Assembly (NCBI GenBank): GCA_966250335.1
Contig: CBINGZ010000030.1
Coordinates: 5,124-69,123 of the forward strand
Direction of reading: 5' to 3'
Origin: OLB7 sp966250335
GTDB taxonomy: Bacteria; Bacteroidota; Ignavibacteria; OLB7
DNA length: 64,000 bases
Shown: positions 1-9,100 of the stretch, in pieces
Numbering within the stretch: the stretch's first letter is position 1
Layout: every line of letters starts with the position of its first letter
Translations under genes and position numbers: made by a program
Notes under the pieces: generated by a model
What the model saw: only the letters and a program-made list of their open reading frames with translations
Database searches by the model: none
What the model was told of the DNA's origin: nothing

Positions 1-1785
1 GTGGTCAACGGAACCATGGTGGCGGCGGCCGAACGCCGACCCGCGCATGTGACGGGGGATGGAAAGCATACCGTGCAGGAACTGATCGAGCTGACGAATC
101 TCGATCCCCGACGGGGAGAAGGTCACAGAAAGTGCCTGACGCGCATTAACGTGGATGACGTCACCACTGCCTGTCTCCTCGCCGCGGGGAAATGTCTGGA
201 GAGCGTTCCGGCGACCGGTGAGATCGTGGTCCTCCGCGACAACGCGAACCTCTCCACCGGAGGGACGGCGACCGACGTCACCGATATCGTCCACCCTGAG
301 GTCCGCTCCCTCTGCGAACGCGCGGCGCGGCTCATCGGACTGGACGTCTGCGGCATCGATCTGGTCATGCCCGATATATCGAAGGCTCCGGCGCCGGGCG
401 GCGGCATCGTGGAGCTGAACGCGGCCCCCGGCATCAGGATGCATCAGTCGCCGAGCTGCGGAACACCGCGCGACGTCGGGGGAGCGATCGTCGACATGCT
501 CTATCCCCCCGGAGTCCCCTCCCGCATCCCGATCATCGCGATCACGGGAACCAACGGGAAGACGACCACGGCGCGGCTGATCCGGCATATCATGGCGAGC
601 AGAGGGCTCACCGTGGGGATGACCTCCACCGACGGCATCTACATCGGCGATCAACGGATCGCAACGGGAGATATGAGCGGCCCCCGCTCCGCCCGCTCCG
701 TCCTCTCCGATCCCGCCGTCGACATCGCCGTGCTGGAGACGGCGCGCGGGGGGATCGTCAGGAACGGCCTCGGCTACGACGAAGCGGATATCGGGATCAT
801 CACGAATATCGAACCGGACCATATCGGGCAGGACGGCATCGAAAGCGTCGACGATCTGGTCCATATCAAGGCGCTCGTCGCCGAGCATGTCCGCGACGGC
901 GGCGCCCTTGTGCTCAACGCCGACAACCGCCACGCGGCCGGCATGGTGAAGCGGAGGCGCGTCCACGCGCACCGCAAGACGGTGATCTACTACAGCATGG
1001 ATGCGGACAATCCGATCGTCTTCGATCATATCGTGAGCGGAGGGACCGCCGTCACCGCCGTCGACGGATGGATCGTCCTGCATCGCGGCCCTGCGTCGTC
1101 GGAAGCGGTCGTGGAGATCGGCACGCTCCCCTTCGCGCTCTGCGGTATCGCGGAGTTCCATGTCGCCAACTGCATGGCGGCTGTGGCCGCGGCCGTGGCC
1201 CACGGGGTTCCCACCGATCGGATCGCCGAAGCGGTGCGGACCTTCTCCCCGGCCGACAACCCCGGACGGACCAATCTCTTTCGCATCGGAGAAGGATATG
1301 TCATGGTCGACTACGGCCATAATCCCGACTCCTTCAACGCTCTCGTCAGGATGGCGAACCGCTTCAACGGCAGAAAGGTGACCGGGGTGGTCGCCGTCCC
1401 CGGAGACCGGGCCGACAGCGTGGTGGAGGAAGCCGCCGCATGCCTCGCCGGGAACTTCGACCGGATCATCCTGAAGGAAGACGGCGATCTCCGTGGACGG
1501 GCCTCCGGCGAAGTGGCTCTGATGCTCTATCGCACCATCAAACGTATCCGTCCCGAACAGGCGTGCATCATCGTCCTCGACGAGTACGCGGCGGTGATGC
1601 GCGCGATCGACGAGATGATTCCCGGAGAGGTGATCATCGTCTGCTACGAACATCTGCAGACGCTGATGGAGGTCCTGGAACGGAGGGGAGCGGTCGCCGT
1701 CACCTCGGTCGAGGAGTGCTTCGCGCTCAACGAACCGGCGACGGTCGCCGCGAATCCGCTCCCTCGTCTCAACGGAAGGCTATGA
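1..1785 (+). CDS. cphA: Cyanophycin synthetase, 5'-truncated by window edge
   Basis: This is the C-terminal 594 residues of cyanophycin synthetase, which polymerises aspartate and arginine into the storage polymer cyanophycin using ATP. Full-length CphA is about 870-900 aa, so roughly the first 280-300 residues lie left of the window; the GTG at base 1 is probably an internal valine codon. Visible parts are the end of the ATP-grasp domain (VNGTMVAAAERRPAHVTGDG near residue 2, IVELNAAPGIRMH near residue 136) and the Mur-ligase-like domain, with its P-loop GTNGKTTT at residues 183-190 and the Mur-type DYGHNPDS segment near residue 439. The stop overlaps the start of cphB (ATGA), so the two are translationally coupled. 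The family call is firm; the true start is not visible. Confidence 0.95.
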   Translation: MVNGTMVAAAERRPAHVTGDGKHTVQELIELTNLDPRRGEGHRKCLTRINVDDVTTACLLAAGKCLESVPATGEIVVLRDNANLSTGGTATDVTDIVHPEVRSLCERAARLIGLDVCGIDLVMPDISKAPAPGGGIVELNAAPGIRMHQSPSCGTPRDVGGAIVDMLYPPGVPSRIPIIAITGTNGKTTTARLIRHIMASRGLTVGMTSTDGIYIGDQRIATGDMSGPRSARSVLSDPAVDIAVLETARGGIVRNGLGYDEADIGIITNIEPDHIGQDGIESVDDLVHIKALVAEHVRDGGALVLNADNRHAAGMVKRRRVHAHRKTVIYYSMDADNPIVFDHIVSGGTAVTAVDGWIVLHRGPASSEAVVEIGTLPFALCGIAEFHVANCMAAVAAAVAHGVPTDRIAEAVRTFSPADNPGRTNLFRIGEGYVMVDYGHNPDSFNALVRMANRFNGRKVTGVVAVPGDRADSVVEEAAACLAGNFDRIILKEDGDLRGRASGEVALMLYRTIKRIRPEQACIIVLDEYAAVMRAIDEMIPGEVIIVCYEHLQTLMEVLERRGAVAVTSVEECFALNEPATVAANPLPRLNGRL

Positions 1786-2582
1786 ACAGCCGGCAGCGCG
1801 CCCTGATCATCATCGGCGGGCATGAGCGTGACGGAGACCGGGAGACGCTCAGGGAGATCGCCGAACGGGTCGGCGAGGGGAAGCTGGTCATAGCGCCCCT
1901 CGCCTCGAGCCGACAGGAGGAGCTCTACGAGGAATATGTCCGGATCTTCCGGAGACTCGGAGTTCGACATATCCACAAGCTCGCCGTCGGAAGCCGCCAG
2001 GAGGCGGAGAAGCAGAGCGTGGTCGATACGCTCAAGGATGCCTCCGGGGTCTTCTTCACCGGAGGCGATCAGCTCAGGATCACGAGTCTGATAGGGGACA
2101 CCCCGGTCTACACGAGCATTCTGGAGATATATCGCAACGGCGGATTCGTGGCGGGGACGTCCGCCGGCGCTTCGGTGATGCCGACCACCATGCTTGCCGC
2201 CGGCGGCAGCGAAACATCGCACAAGATCGGCGACACGCTCAGGATGGCCCCGGGACTGGGACTGATAGACGGCGTGATCATCGACCAGCATTTCGCCGAA
2301 CGGGGACGGATGGGGAGGCTTCTGGGAGCGATAGCGCAGAACCCGAAGAATATCGGACTGGGAATCGATGAGGATACGGCCGTCGTCGTGACGGCCGAGC
2401 GGACGCTGCGGGTGATCGGCTCCGGCGCCGTCTATGTCGTGGACGGATCGAGTGTGAGTTACTCCAACGTCGCCGATGCGGCTCTTGAGACCACCGTCTC
2501 GATCCACGGCGTGACGCTCCATCTGCTCGGCAACGGCGACCGGTTCGATCTGACGGAGCGGAGACCGCTGCTCCCGCAGTAG
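1782..2582 (+). CDS. cphB: Cyanophycinase
   Basis: Cyanophycinase is a serine exopeptidase of the S51 family that cleaves cyanophycin to beta-Asp-Arg dipeptides in the cytoplasm. The 266-residue product has the usual length. The nucleophile-elbow motif GTSAGAS places the likely catalytic serine at residue 127, and FFTGGDQLRI upstream and GLGLIDGVIIDQHF downstream are typical family blocks. The start was chosen at 1782 because it overlaps the cphA stop as ATGA; a longer in-frame opening to 1440 runs inside cphA and is rejected. Synthesis and breakdown of the polymer are thus encoded as one transcript, in the order cphA-cphB. Confidence 0.95.
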   Translation: MNSRQRALIIIGGHERDGDRETLREIAERVGEGKLVIAPLASSRQEELYEEYVRIFRRLGVRHIHKLAVGSRQEAEKQSVVDTLKDASGVFFTGGDQLRITSLIGDTPVYTSILEIYRNGGFVAGTSAGASVMPTTMLAAGGSETSHKIGDTLRMAPGLGLIDGVIIDQHFAERGRMGRLLGAIAQNPKNIGLGIDEDTAVVVTAERTLRVIGSGAVYVVDGSSVSYSNVADAALETTVSIHGVTLHLLGNGDRFDLTERRPLLPQ

Positions 2583-2687
2583 GCCCGGCGATAGGGATCT
2601 GCCAGAGGCGTTGCAACGACACGACAATCCATCGGGGAGGAGGTACTCCCCGAACGTTCCATTCATCATATAACAACGGAAGACGAT

Positions 2688-3176
2688 ATGGAAGGAAAGG
2701 AGCATCTGGTGGCATGGCTGAAAGACGCCTACAGCATGGAGAAGGCGCTGATTCCGATTCTGGAGAATCACGCTGATGATGCAAAAGCCCAGCCGGAACT
2801 GGAACGGCGACTCAGACAGCATATCGGCCAGACGAACCGTCACGCCAGCCTCGTCGAAAGCTGCATCAGGCGGCACGGCGAGGATACCTCGACGGTGAAG
2901 AATATCATGGGAGGACTCATGGGCTCGATACAGGGGGTGGCGACCGGCATGTTCGAGGACGAGCTGGTCAAGAACGCCCTGATGGACTACGCCTCCGAGA
3001 ACTTCGAGATCGCCTGCTACCAGGCGCTGATCGTCGCCGCCGAACGTTTCGGAGACGAGGAGACGGTGAGTGTCTGCCGCGATATTCTTCGCGACGAACA
3101 GGAGATGGCGGCTTTTCTGAGCAACGCTCTCCCCAACGTCGTCGGCAGCACGCTGCAGGGAACCGCGACGAGCTGA
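2688..3176 (+). CDS. DUF892 (YciE/YciF-type) ferritin-like protein
   Basis: A 162-residue helical protein of the DUF892 family, known from E. coli YciE/YciF and often found with stress genes. The N-terminus (LVAWLKDAYSMEKALIPIL), the central GGLMGSIQGVATGM block and the C-terminal ENFEIACYQALIVAAERFGD followed by ILRDEQEM fit the four-helix ferritin-like fold with Glu/His ligands. The biochemical role of the family is not settled; metal binding and oxidative or osmotic stress response are inferred. It opens a run of stress and oxidoreductase genes on the plus strand. The 105-bp gap from cphB contains a small CGGGGA/TCCCCG hairpin. Confidence 0.85.
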   Translation: MEGKEHLVAWLKDAYSMEKALIPILENHADDAKAQPELERRLRQHIGQTNRHASLVESCIRRHGEDTSTVKNIMGGLMGSIQGVATGMFEDELVKNALMDYASENFEIACYQALIVAAERFGDEETVSVCRDILRDEQEMAAFLSNALPNVVGSTLQGTATS

Positions 3177-3245
3177 GCACAGGTTCCCGCGACCGCCGTG
3201 ACCGGGCGGAACGAGCGGGATTAGAAACACGGTACGGGATAGAGG

Positions 3246-3315
3246 TCCCCGGCGATCGTGCCTGTCCTCCTCCGCCCAATGTTCAGGCGGCAGCGGATGG
3301 AACGGTCGCCGGGGA
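3246..3315 (+). other. Inverted repeat in leader of the SRPBCC gene
   Basis: A perfect 10-bp inverted repeat, TCCCCGGCGA at 3246-3255 and TCGCCGGGGA at 3306-3315, encloses 50 nt that hold a smaller hairpin around CCGCC/GGCGG. It lies in the 250-bp gap between 3177 and 3427. There is no T-run, so a leader structure is as likely as a terminator for the DUF892 gene. Confidence 0.4.
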
Positions 3316-3427
3316 TGTGGGGTCCCGTGAAGGAACGCCCGCCGGAAACCTCCATGTTATGGTTCCAACGGAACATCAACCAAACCGGCGACGCCTCCTC
3401 CGCCCGCCGGTCAAACGCTGTGACGAC

Positions 3428-4288
3428 ATGACATCCATATCGGCATCCGACACGCAGCCGAGACCCGGCCGACGACGGAACATGGGGGACGGGGAACGCG
3501 TGGCCACGACCCTTGGGGGCGGAGCGCTTGCGATCTATGCGCTCACCCGTTCCTCCTGGGGGGGCAGGGCGCTTTCGCTGGCGGGCGGAGCGCTTATCCT
3601 GCGCGGTCTCTCCGGCCGCTGCCCGATCTACAGAGCGGCGGGGATCAGCACCGCAGCGAAACCGGCGGGAACGCTCGACACCCTGGTGGGGGGACGAGGC
3701 GCCGAGGTACGCTGCTCCGTCACGATCGACTGCCCGGTTGAGGATCTCTTCGCCCTCTGGAAAGATCTCTCCAACCTCCCCCGCTTCATGAAGCATCTGG
3801 AATCGGTGGAGAACCTCTCGCACGGCCGGAGCCGATGGAGGGCGAAGGCGCCGTTCAACAAAACGGTAAGCTGGACGGCGGAGATCATAGAAGAATCGGA
3901 AAACGAGTTGATCGCGTGGCGCGCCGTGGAGGGATCGCAGATCCCGAACGCAGGGCTCGTCCGGTTCCGCCCCGCCCCCGCGGGAAGAGGGACCGAACTC
4001 CATCTCCACCTGAGTTACCGGGCTCCGCTCGGCACGGTGGGGAGGGCGGCGGCAAAACTGCTGGGAGAAGAGCCTGCGAAGCAGGTGGAGGAGGATCTCC
4101 GACGACTGAAACGGATCATGGAAACCGGTGAGATCCCCACGATCGAGGGACAGACCCACGGCACCCGGGCGATCCCCCCCGGCAGCGAACGACCCGATCT
4201 GGAAAAGCGATTCGGATATCACGAGCGGGACCCGGTCGAGGAGGCCTCATGGGAGTCCTTCCCGGCAAGCGATCCCCCCGCCTGGTGA
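3428..4288 (+). CDS. SRPBCC-domain membrane protein with N-terminal DUF2892-like helices
   Basis: A 286-residue protein. Residues about 20-65 form hydrophobic helices (VATTLGGGALAIYALTRSSW, then a second stretch ending RGLSGRCPIYRA) as in YgaP/DUF2892 membrane modules. Residues about 95-235 are a START/SRPBCC ligand-binding domain of the cyclase/dehydrase type (CSVTIDCPVEDLFALWKDLS, later NLPRFMKHLESV). The C-terminus ends in ESFPASDPPAW, a tail that recurs in this family and in stress-associated proteins. Start chosen at the ATG at 3428 because the longer opening to 3317 adds low-complexity sequence through a structured leader. The ligand is unknown. Confidence 0.8.
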   Translation: MTSISASDTQPRPGRRRNMGDGERVATTLGGGALAIYALTRSSWGGRALSLAGGALILRGLSGRCPIYRAAGISTAAKPAGTLDTLVGGRGAEVRCSVTIDCPVEDLFALWKDLSNLPRFMKHLESVENLSHGRSRWRAKAPFNKTVSWTAEIIEESENELIAWRAVEGSQIPNAGLVRFRPAPAGRGTELHLHLSYRAPLGTVGRAAAKLLGEEPAKQVEEDLRRLKRIMETGEIPTIEGQTHGTRAIPPGSERPDLEKRFGYHERDPVEEASWESFPASDPPAW

Positions 4289-4337
4289 CAAAGGCTATCG
4301 CCACAGGATATTGTTCAAGAACGTCCGGAGCATCCTC

Positions 4338-5504
4338 ATGAAAGCCGTCTGCTGGCACGGGTCCGGTGACGTACGCGTCGAGAACGTCCCCGACCCCACG
4401 ATCCTGAATCCTCGCGATGCGATTATTCAGGTCACATCGACCGCGATATGCGGCTCCGATCTCCATATCTACAACGGCCATATCCCGACGATGAAGAAGG
4501 GGGATATCCTGGGGCACGAGTTCATGGGGATCGTCGTGGAGGTCGGCAGGGAGAATCACGGACTGAAAAAGGGGGAGAGAGTCATCGTCCCGGCGACGAT
4601 CGCCTGCGGCGGATGCTTCTTCTGCAGAGCGACCCTCTGGTCGCTCTGCGATAATTCGAACCCGAACGCCGGTATGGCCGAGACCCTCTACGGGGCGGCC
4701 GGCGCCGGGCTCTTCGGGTTCTCCCATCTCTTCGGCGGCTATGCGGGGGGGCAGGCCGAATACGTGCGCGTCCCGTACGCCGACGTCAACACCATGAGGG
4801 TGCCGGAGGGACTTGCCGACGAGCAGGTCCTTTTCCTGACCGACATCTTCCCCACCGGCTACATGGCCGCCGAGAACTGCGCGATTCAACCGGGCGATAC
4901 CGTCGCGGTATGGGGATGCGGCCCGGTAGGTCAGTTCGCGATACGAAGCGCCTTCCTCCTCGGGGCCGAACGGGTGATCGCGATCGATCACTATCCCGAA
5001 CGTCTCGCCCTGGCCGCGGACGCCGGCGCGGAGATCGTCGACTACGAGGATGTCGACCTGCTGGAGCTGCTGAAGGAACGGACCGGCGGCCGGGGCCCGG
5101 ATGCCTGCATCGATGCCGTCGGCATGGAGGCGCACGGGGCGACCGCCGCGGCTCTCTACGACTACGCGAAGCAGGCGGTGCGGATGGAGAACGACAGACC
5201 GAACGTCCTCCGGCAGGCGATCCAGGCGTGCCGCAAGGGAGGGACCGTGTCGATCCCCGGCATGTACGGCGGCTTCGTCGACAAGATCCCGCTGGGGGCC
5301 GCCTTCAACAAGGGGCTCACGCTCAAAATGGGCCCCACGCATATGCACAGATATATGGAGCCGCTGCTGCGGACGATCGTCGAGGGGCGCATCGATCCGA
5401 GGTTCGTCATCAGCCACAGGCTCCGTCTGGATCACGCTCCGTCCGGCTACGATATGTTCAACGGCAAGGAGAACGGCTGCGTCAAGATCGTGATGACGCC
5501 GTGA
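4338..5504 (+). CDS. Zinc-dependent alcohol dehydrogenase (MDR family, formaldehyde dehydrogenase-like)
   Basis: A 388-residue medium-chain dehydrogenase. The N-terminal catalytic domain has the zinc signature GHEFMGIVVEVG, the structural-zinc cysteines CGGCFFCRATLWSLC, and ICGSDLHIYNGHIP around the catalytic cysteine. The Rossmann domain carries VAVWGCGPVGQFAIRSAFLL followed by RVIAIDH. The loop rich in Gly and Ala after the structural zinc (GAAGAGLFGFSHLFGGYAGG) is typical of the glutathione-independent formaldehyde dehydrogenase-like subgroup. The substrate cannot be told from sequence. Start at 4338 (MKAVCWHG) matches the family; the opening upstream to 4128 overlaps the preceding gene. 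Confidence 0.9.
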   Translation: MKAVCWHGSGDVRVENVPDPTILNPRDAIIQVTSTAICGSDLHIYNGHIPTMKKGDILGHEFMGIVVEVGRENHGLKKGERVIVPATIACGGCFFCRATLWSLCDNSNPNAGMAETLYGAAGAGLFGFSHLFGGYAGGQAEYVRVPYADVNTMRVPEGLADEQVLFLTDIFPTGYMAAENCAIQPGDTVAVWGCGPVGQFAIRSAFLLGAERVIAIDHYPERLALAADAGAEIVDYEDVDLLELLKERTGGRGPDACIDAVGMEAHGATAAALYDYAKQAVRMENDRPNVLRQAIQACRKGGTVSIPGMYGGFVDKIPLGAAFNKGLTLKMGPTHMHRYMEPLLRTIVEGRIDPRFVISHRLRLDHAPSGYDMFNGKENGCVKIVMTP

Positions 5505-5596
5505 CGATATCCCTTCCCCGGTCGTGAGGATGATCGCAACAGGAGAGATGACGACTACACAACGCCGATAACGGCAATTCTCATAATCGAACGACA

Positions 5597-6724
5597 ATGG
5601 CAAAGGAACGATCAAGGAGCGGATCAAGGAAGATCCGCTATGCAGTGGTGGGGCTGGGCCACATAGCGCAGGCGGCGGTGCTCCCTGCCTTCGCCCATGC
5701 CGGGAACTCGGAACTGACGGCGCTGGTATCCGGTGATCCGACAAAACTCAAGAAGCTGGGGAAGAAGTACGGCGTCTCCGCCCTCTACTCCTACGACGAC
5801 TACGATGCGCTGCTGAAGAGCGGTACGATCGACGCCGTTTATATCGCACTCCCAAACAGCATGCATCGCTCCTACACCATCCGCGCGGCAAGAGCAGGGG
5901 TTCATGTCCTCTGCGAAAAGCCGATGGCGGTGGATGAGAAGGAGTGCGAGGCGATGATCCGCGCATGCGAGCATGGGGGCGTCAAACTCATGACCGCCTA
6001 TCGCCTCCATTTCGACGACGCGAACCTGAAGGCTGCGGAGATCGCGGCAAGCGGGAAACTGGGTGATCCCCGGATCTTCAACTCCATCTTCACCATGCAG
6101 GTGCAGCCGGGGAACATCCGCGTGAAGAAGGAGATGGGGGGCGGCACGCTCTACGACATCGGCATCTACTGCATCAACGCCGCCCGCTATATATTCCGCG
6201 CGGAGCCGGTGGAGGTGACCGCCTTCACGGCGAACAGCGGCGACGAGCGGTTCAGGGAGGTCGAGGAGATGGTGGGAGCGGTGATAAGATTTCCCGAGGA
6301 TCGCATTGCGACCTTCGTCACCAGTTTCGGCGCCGCCGACCAGGGTGTCTATACGGTCGTCGGAACGAAGGGATCGCTGACGGTGGAGAAGGCGTACGAG
6401 TATATCGGCGAGGCGAAGCATCGGCTGACGATAGGAACCAGGGAGAAAGAGACGACCTTCCCATCGAGCGACCAGTTCGCGCCGGAGCTTCTTCACTTCT
6501 CGCAATGCATCCTTGAGGATCGCGACCCGGAGCCCTCGGGCCGTGAGGGGGCGCTCGACGTGGAGATCATCCGCGCCCTCTACAAGTCCGCCGAAACCGG
6601 CAGACCGGTACGCCTCGACCTGCCGCAGCGGAAGACGCGGCCGACGACCGAACTGGAGACCCGCCGCCCGCCCGTCAAGAAGCAGCAGATCGTGAAGTCG
6701 AAGAAACCCTCGAAAGGAACATGA
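5597..6724 (+). CDS. Gfo/Idh/MocA family NAD(P)-dependent oxidoreductase
   Basis: A 375-residue soluble oxidoreductase. The N-terminal Rossmann fold begins with RYAVVGLGHIAQAAVLPAFA, and the family motif CEKPMA lies near residue 107. The C-terminal alpha/beta domain includes GGGTLYDIGIYCINAARYIF, holding the Asp and Tyr expected near the active site. It resembles glucose-fructose oxidoreductase-like members. A Lys/Arg-rich tail of about 30 residues follows the domain and is not part of the family core. It lies 11 bp before the PQQ sugar dehydrogenase-like gene, so the two probably form a transcript acting on sugars; the substrate is unknown. Confidence 0.9.
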   Translation: MAKERSRSGSRKIRYAVVGLGHIAQAAVLPAFAHAGNSELTALVSGDPTKLKKLGKKYGVSALYSYDDYDALLKSGTIDAVYIALPNSMHRSYTIRAARAGVHVLCEKPMAVDEKECEAMIRACEHGGVKLMTAYRLHFDDANLKAAEIAASGKLGDPRIFNSIFTMQVQPGNIRVKKEMGGGTLYDIGIYCINAARYIFRAEPVEVTAFTANSGDERFREVEEMVGAVIRFPEDRIATFVTSFGAADQGVYTVVGTKGSLTVEKAYEYIGEAKHRLTIGTREKETTFPSSDQFAPELLHFSQCILEDRDPEPSGREGALDVEIIRALYKSAETGRPVRLDLPQRKTRPTTELETRRPPVKKQQIVKSKKPSKGT

Positions 6725-6735
6725 GGAGGTGACAC

Positions 6736-7920
6736 ATGCATCGCATCGCCCCGCTTTTCAACAGATTCCCCCTGATGGGAATCGTCGTGCTCTTCTGGAT
6801 GACGGCCGGAGCCTGCGGCAAACCGCCCAAGGGAGAGGGTGAGGGTGAGATCGTCACCCCCTCCGGAGACGACGGCGCAGCGACCGTCCGGTTCCGTGTG
6901 GAGACGGTGGCGGGAGGCCTGAACGTCCCGTGGGATCTGAAGTTCGCTCCCGACGGCAGGATCTTCTTTACCGAACGCCCCGGACGCCTGCGGGTGATCG
7001 TGGCCGGAACGCTGCACGAGGAGCCGGTGGCGACGCTCGATGACGTGGAGTCGAACCAGGAGACCGGATTGATGGGGCTGGTCCTTCACCCCGACTTCGC
7101 CGCCAACGGCTTCCTCTACATGGCCTATGCCTACGCCGGGGATGGAACGAACGTGCGGGTGGTGCGATACCGTGAATCGGGAAACAGCCTGACGGATCGC
7201 AGAACGATCATCGAGGGAATCCCCGCCGCCAGATTCCATGCCGGCTGTCGCCTCTCGTTCGGACCCGACGGCAAACTCTACATCACGACGGGCGACGCGA
7301 CCAGGCCCGACCTGGCGCAGCAGCTCGGCTCCCTCGCCGGCAAGACCCTCCGCCTGAACGACGACGGCTCGGTCCCCTCCGACAACCCGTTCGTCGGCCG
7401 GAGCGGCGCACGACCCGAGGTATGGTCCTACGGCCACAGGAACTCCCAGGGGCTCGCCTGGCAGCCCGGCGCCGGGCTGATGTTCCAGACCGAACATGGT
7501 CCCTCGGGATCGGATGGACCGGGAGGGGGGGACGAGGTGAATATCGTCGAACGGGCAAGGAACTACGGGTGGCCCGTCGTCCATCACAAGGAGTCTCGCG
7601 AAGGGATGGAATCTCCGCTCCTTGAATACACCCCCGCCGTGGCGCCGGGAGGCTGCACCTTTTATCAGGGGACGATATTCCCTCAACTGAAGGGGAATTT
7701 CCTCTTCGCCTGTCTGAGAGGTGAATGCATCATCCGGGTCGTCCTCGACGGCCGGACCGTCGTCTCGCAGGAACGATGGTTCACCGAGGAGTACGGCAGA
7801 ATCCGCGACGTGATCGAAGGCCCCGACGGCATGATCTACTTCACGACGTCCAACCGCGACGGACGTGGAACCCCGGCAAGAGATGACGACCGGATTCTCC
7901 GCCTTGCCCCGGTCCGATAA
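6736..7920 (+). CDS. PQQ-dependent sugar dehydrogenase-like lipoprotein
   Basis: A 394-residue secreted beta-propeller of the soluble aldose/glucose dehydrogenase family (YliI-like). Residues 1-27 are a lipoprotein signal peptide ending in the lipobox TAGAC, so the protein is likely anchored to a membrane outside the cytoplasm. Typical blades are LNVPWDLKFAPDGRIFFTER, GCRLSFGPDGKLYITTGDA, and GHRNSQGLAWQP followed by FQTEHGPSG and the DEVN segment; these hold the His and Arg residues used for PQQ and calcium binding in the family. A GAGGAGGT ribosome-binding site lies just before the start. The family oxidises aldoses; the substrate and electron acceptor here are unknown. Confidence 0.88.
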   Translation: MHRIAPLFNRFPLMGIVVLFWMTAGACGKPPKGEGEGEIVTPSGDDGAATVRFRVETVAGGLNVPWDLKFAPDGRIFFTERPGRLRVIVAGTLHEEPVATLDDVESNQETGLMGLVLHPDFAANGFLYMAYAYAGDGTNVRVVRYRESGNSLTDRRTIIEGIPAARFHAGCRLSFGPDGKLYITTGDATRPDLAQQLGSLAGKTLRLNDDGSVPSDNPFVGRSGARPEVWSYGHRNSQGLAWQPGAGLMFQTEHGPSGSDGPGGGDEVNIVERARNYGWPVVHHKESREGMESPLLEYTPAVAPGGCTFYQGTIFPQLKGNFLFACLRGECIIRVVLDGRTVVSQERWFTEEYGRIRDVIEGPDGMIYFTTSNRDGRGTPARDDDRILRLAPVR

Positions 7921-7928
7921 CCGATAAC

Positions 7929-7972
7929 GAACGGGGATGAAGCCGGCCGTACGACCTGCTTCATCCCCGTTC
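7929..7972. terminator. Bidirectional terminator between convergent genes
   Basis: A perfect 15-bp stem (7929-7943 with 7958-7972, arms GAACGGGGATGAAGC and its complement) around a 14-nt loop. It sits between the ends of the convergent PQQ dehydrogenase and Mn catalase genes, so it can serve both strands. T-runs are short. Confidence 0.75.
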
Positions 7973-8029
7973 CCTTTGAATCTTCACACGATATTTCTAC
8001 ATCTTCTCCTCCCTGCAGGACACCGCAAT

Positions 8030-9100
8030 CTATTTGGAGGGTGTCCGGCGCGTCGATCCTCCCTTCGTCCCCCCTCTCGAACCCCGCTCCGCGCCACGCG
8101 GCTGCCGTTTCACGGCGGCGGGTCCCGTGTCTCCGTCGGTGATCCCGATCGGCCCGGCAAGAACCTGCTGCGGGTACTCGGACCACTGGCTTTCTCCGGC
8201 CGGGGCCGCGCTGTTGACCTCGGCGCTCCGCTGCTCGCTCAGCTGCTGACTCATATCCTCCGTCTGCTCCAGTGTCATGCTGCTTCCCGTGATCGGTTGA
8301 CCTATCAGGCCGTGCGTTTCCACGACATGGGCCACCGGATCTTCCACATAGACCCAGCTCTCCCCCGGTCCCCACGGCCCCTGCCCCTCGTTCCACGGCC
8401 CCCTGGCGCTCGCTCCGTTGGACATGTTGAAGTAGAGATGGGTGTAGCGCGGGTCCCCCTGAAGGATTCCGGGGGGGAAGTTCGGCTCCAGCGTCTCCAG
8501 GGCCGCCGTGAACATCTGCATATGCGCGACTTCACGGGTCATGAGGAACCGAAGCGTTTCATGGATGTAGGGATCGTCGGTGAACTGCATCAGATACTCG
8601 TAGACGATCTTCGCGCGCGACTCCGCCCCGATATTCGAACGAAGATCGACGCTCAGATCGCCGTTGGCGTTGACGAACGCTCCCGACCAGGGAACGCCGT
8701 GGCTGTCGGTGACCATCGGCCCTCCCCCGGACATCACGAAGAAATGGGGATGCATCGCTTCGTGAATGTACTGCTCCTTCGCCGTCTTGCCGTCCAGAAG
8801 CTTCGTCAGATCGGCCTGCTCCGCAGCATCCTTCAGCTCGCCGTTGACTCCGTTGAGGAGCATCGTAATGGTTGCTCCCACGATCTCCAGATGACTGAAT
8901 TCCTCAGTCGCGATATCCATCAGCAGGTCGTATTTGTCGGGGTACGAATTCCGTACGCCGAACGCCTGCGTGAAGTACTGCATCGCAGCCTTCAATTCAC
9001 CGTTGCCGCCGCCGAACTGCTCCAGAAGGAGCTTGGCGAACCGGGGGTCCGGGGCCGAAACACGCGCATTGAACTGCAATTCCTTGACATGATGGAACAT
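8030..9100 (-). CDS. Manganese catalase
   Basis: A 356-residue non-haem catalase that dismutates hydrogen peroxide with a di-manganese centre. The sequence has the family start MFHHVKELQFNARVSAPDPR, and the metal-ligand helices with TEEFSHLEIVGATITMLL and REVAHMQMFTAALETL supply the expected Glu and His residues. The C-terminal region (GPWNEGQGPWGPGESWVY) is the conserved tail of the family, followed by about 60 variable residues. It converges on the PQQ sugar dehydrogenase-like gene and completes a stress-related neighbourhood. A long opening on the opposite strand (7937-9127) is a shadow. Confidence 0.95.
   Translation of the reverse strand: MFHHVKELQFNARVSAPDPRFAKLLLEQFGGGNGELKAAMQYFTQAFGVRNSYPDKYDLLMDIATEEFSHLEIVGATITMLLNGVNGELKDAAEQADLTKLLDGKTAKEQYIHEAMHPHFFVMSGGGPMVTDSHGVPWSGAFVNANGDLSVDLRSNIGAESRAKIVYEYLMQFTDDPYIHETLRFLMTREVAHMQMFTAALETLEPNFPPGILQGDPRYTHLYFNMSNGASARGPWNEGQGPWGPGESWVYVEDPVAHVVETHGLIGQPITGSSMTLEQTEDMSQQLSEQRSAEVNSAAPAGESQWSEYPQQVLAGPIGITDGDTGPAAVKRQPRGAERGSRGGTKGGSTRRTPSK

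Noticed and set aside
1440..1781. N-terminal extension of cyanophycinase
   Set aside because: It overlaps cphA completely; the ATGA start at 1782 gives the family length.
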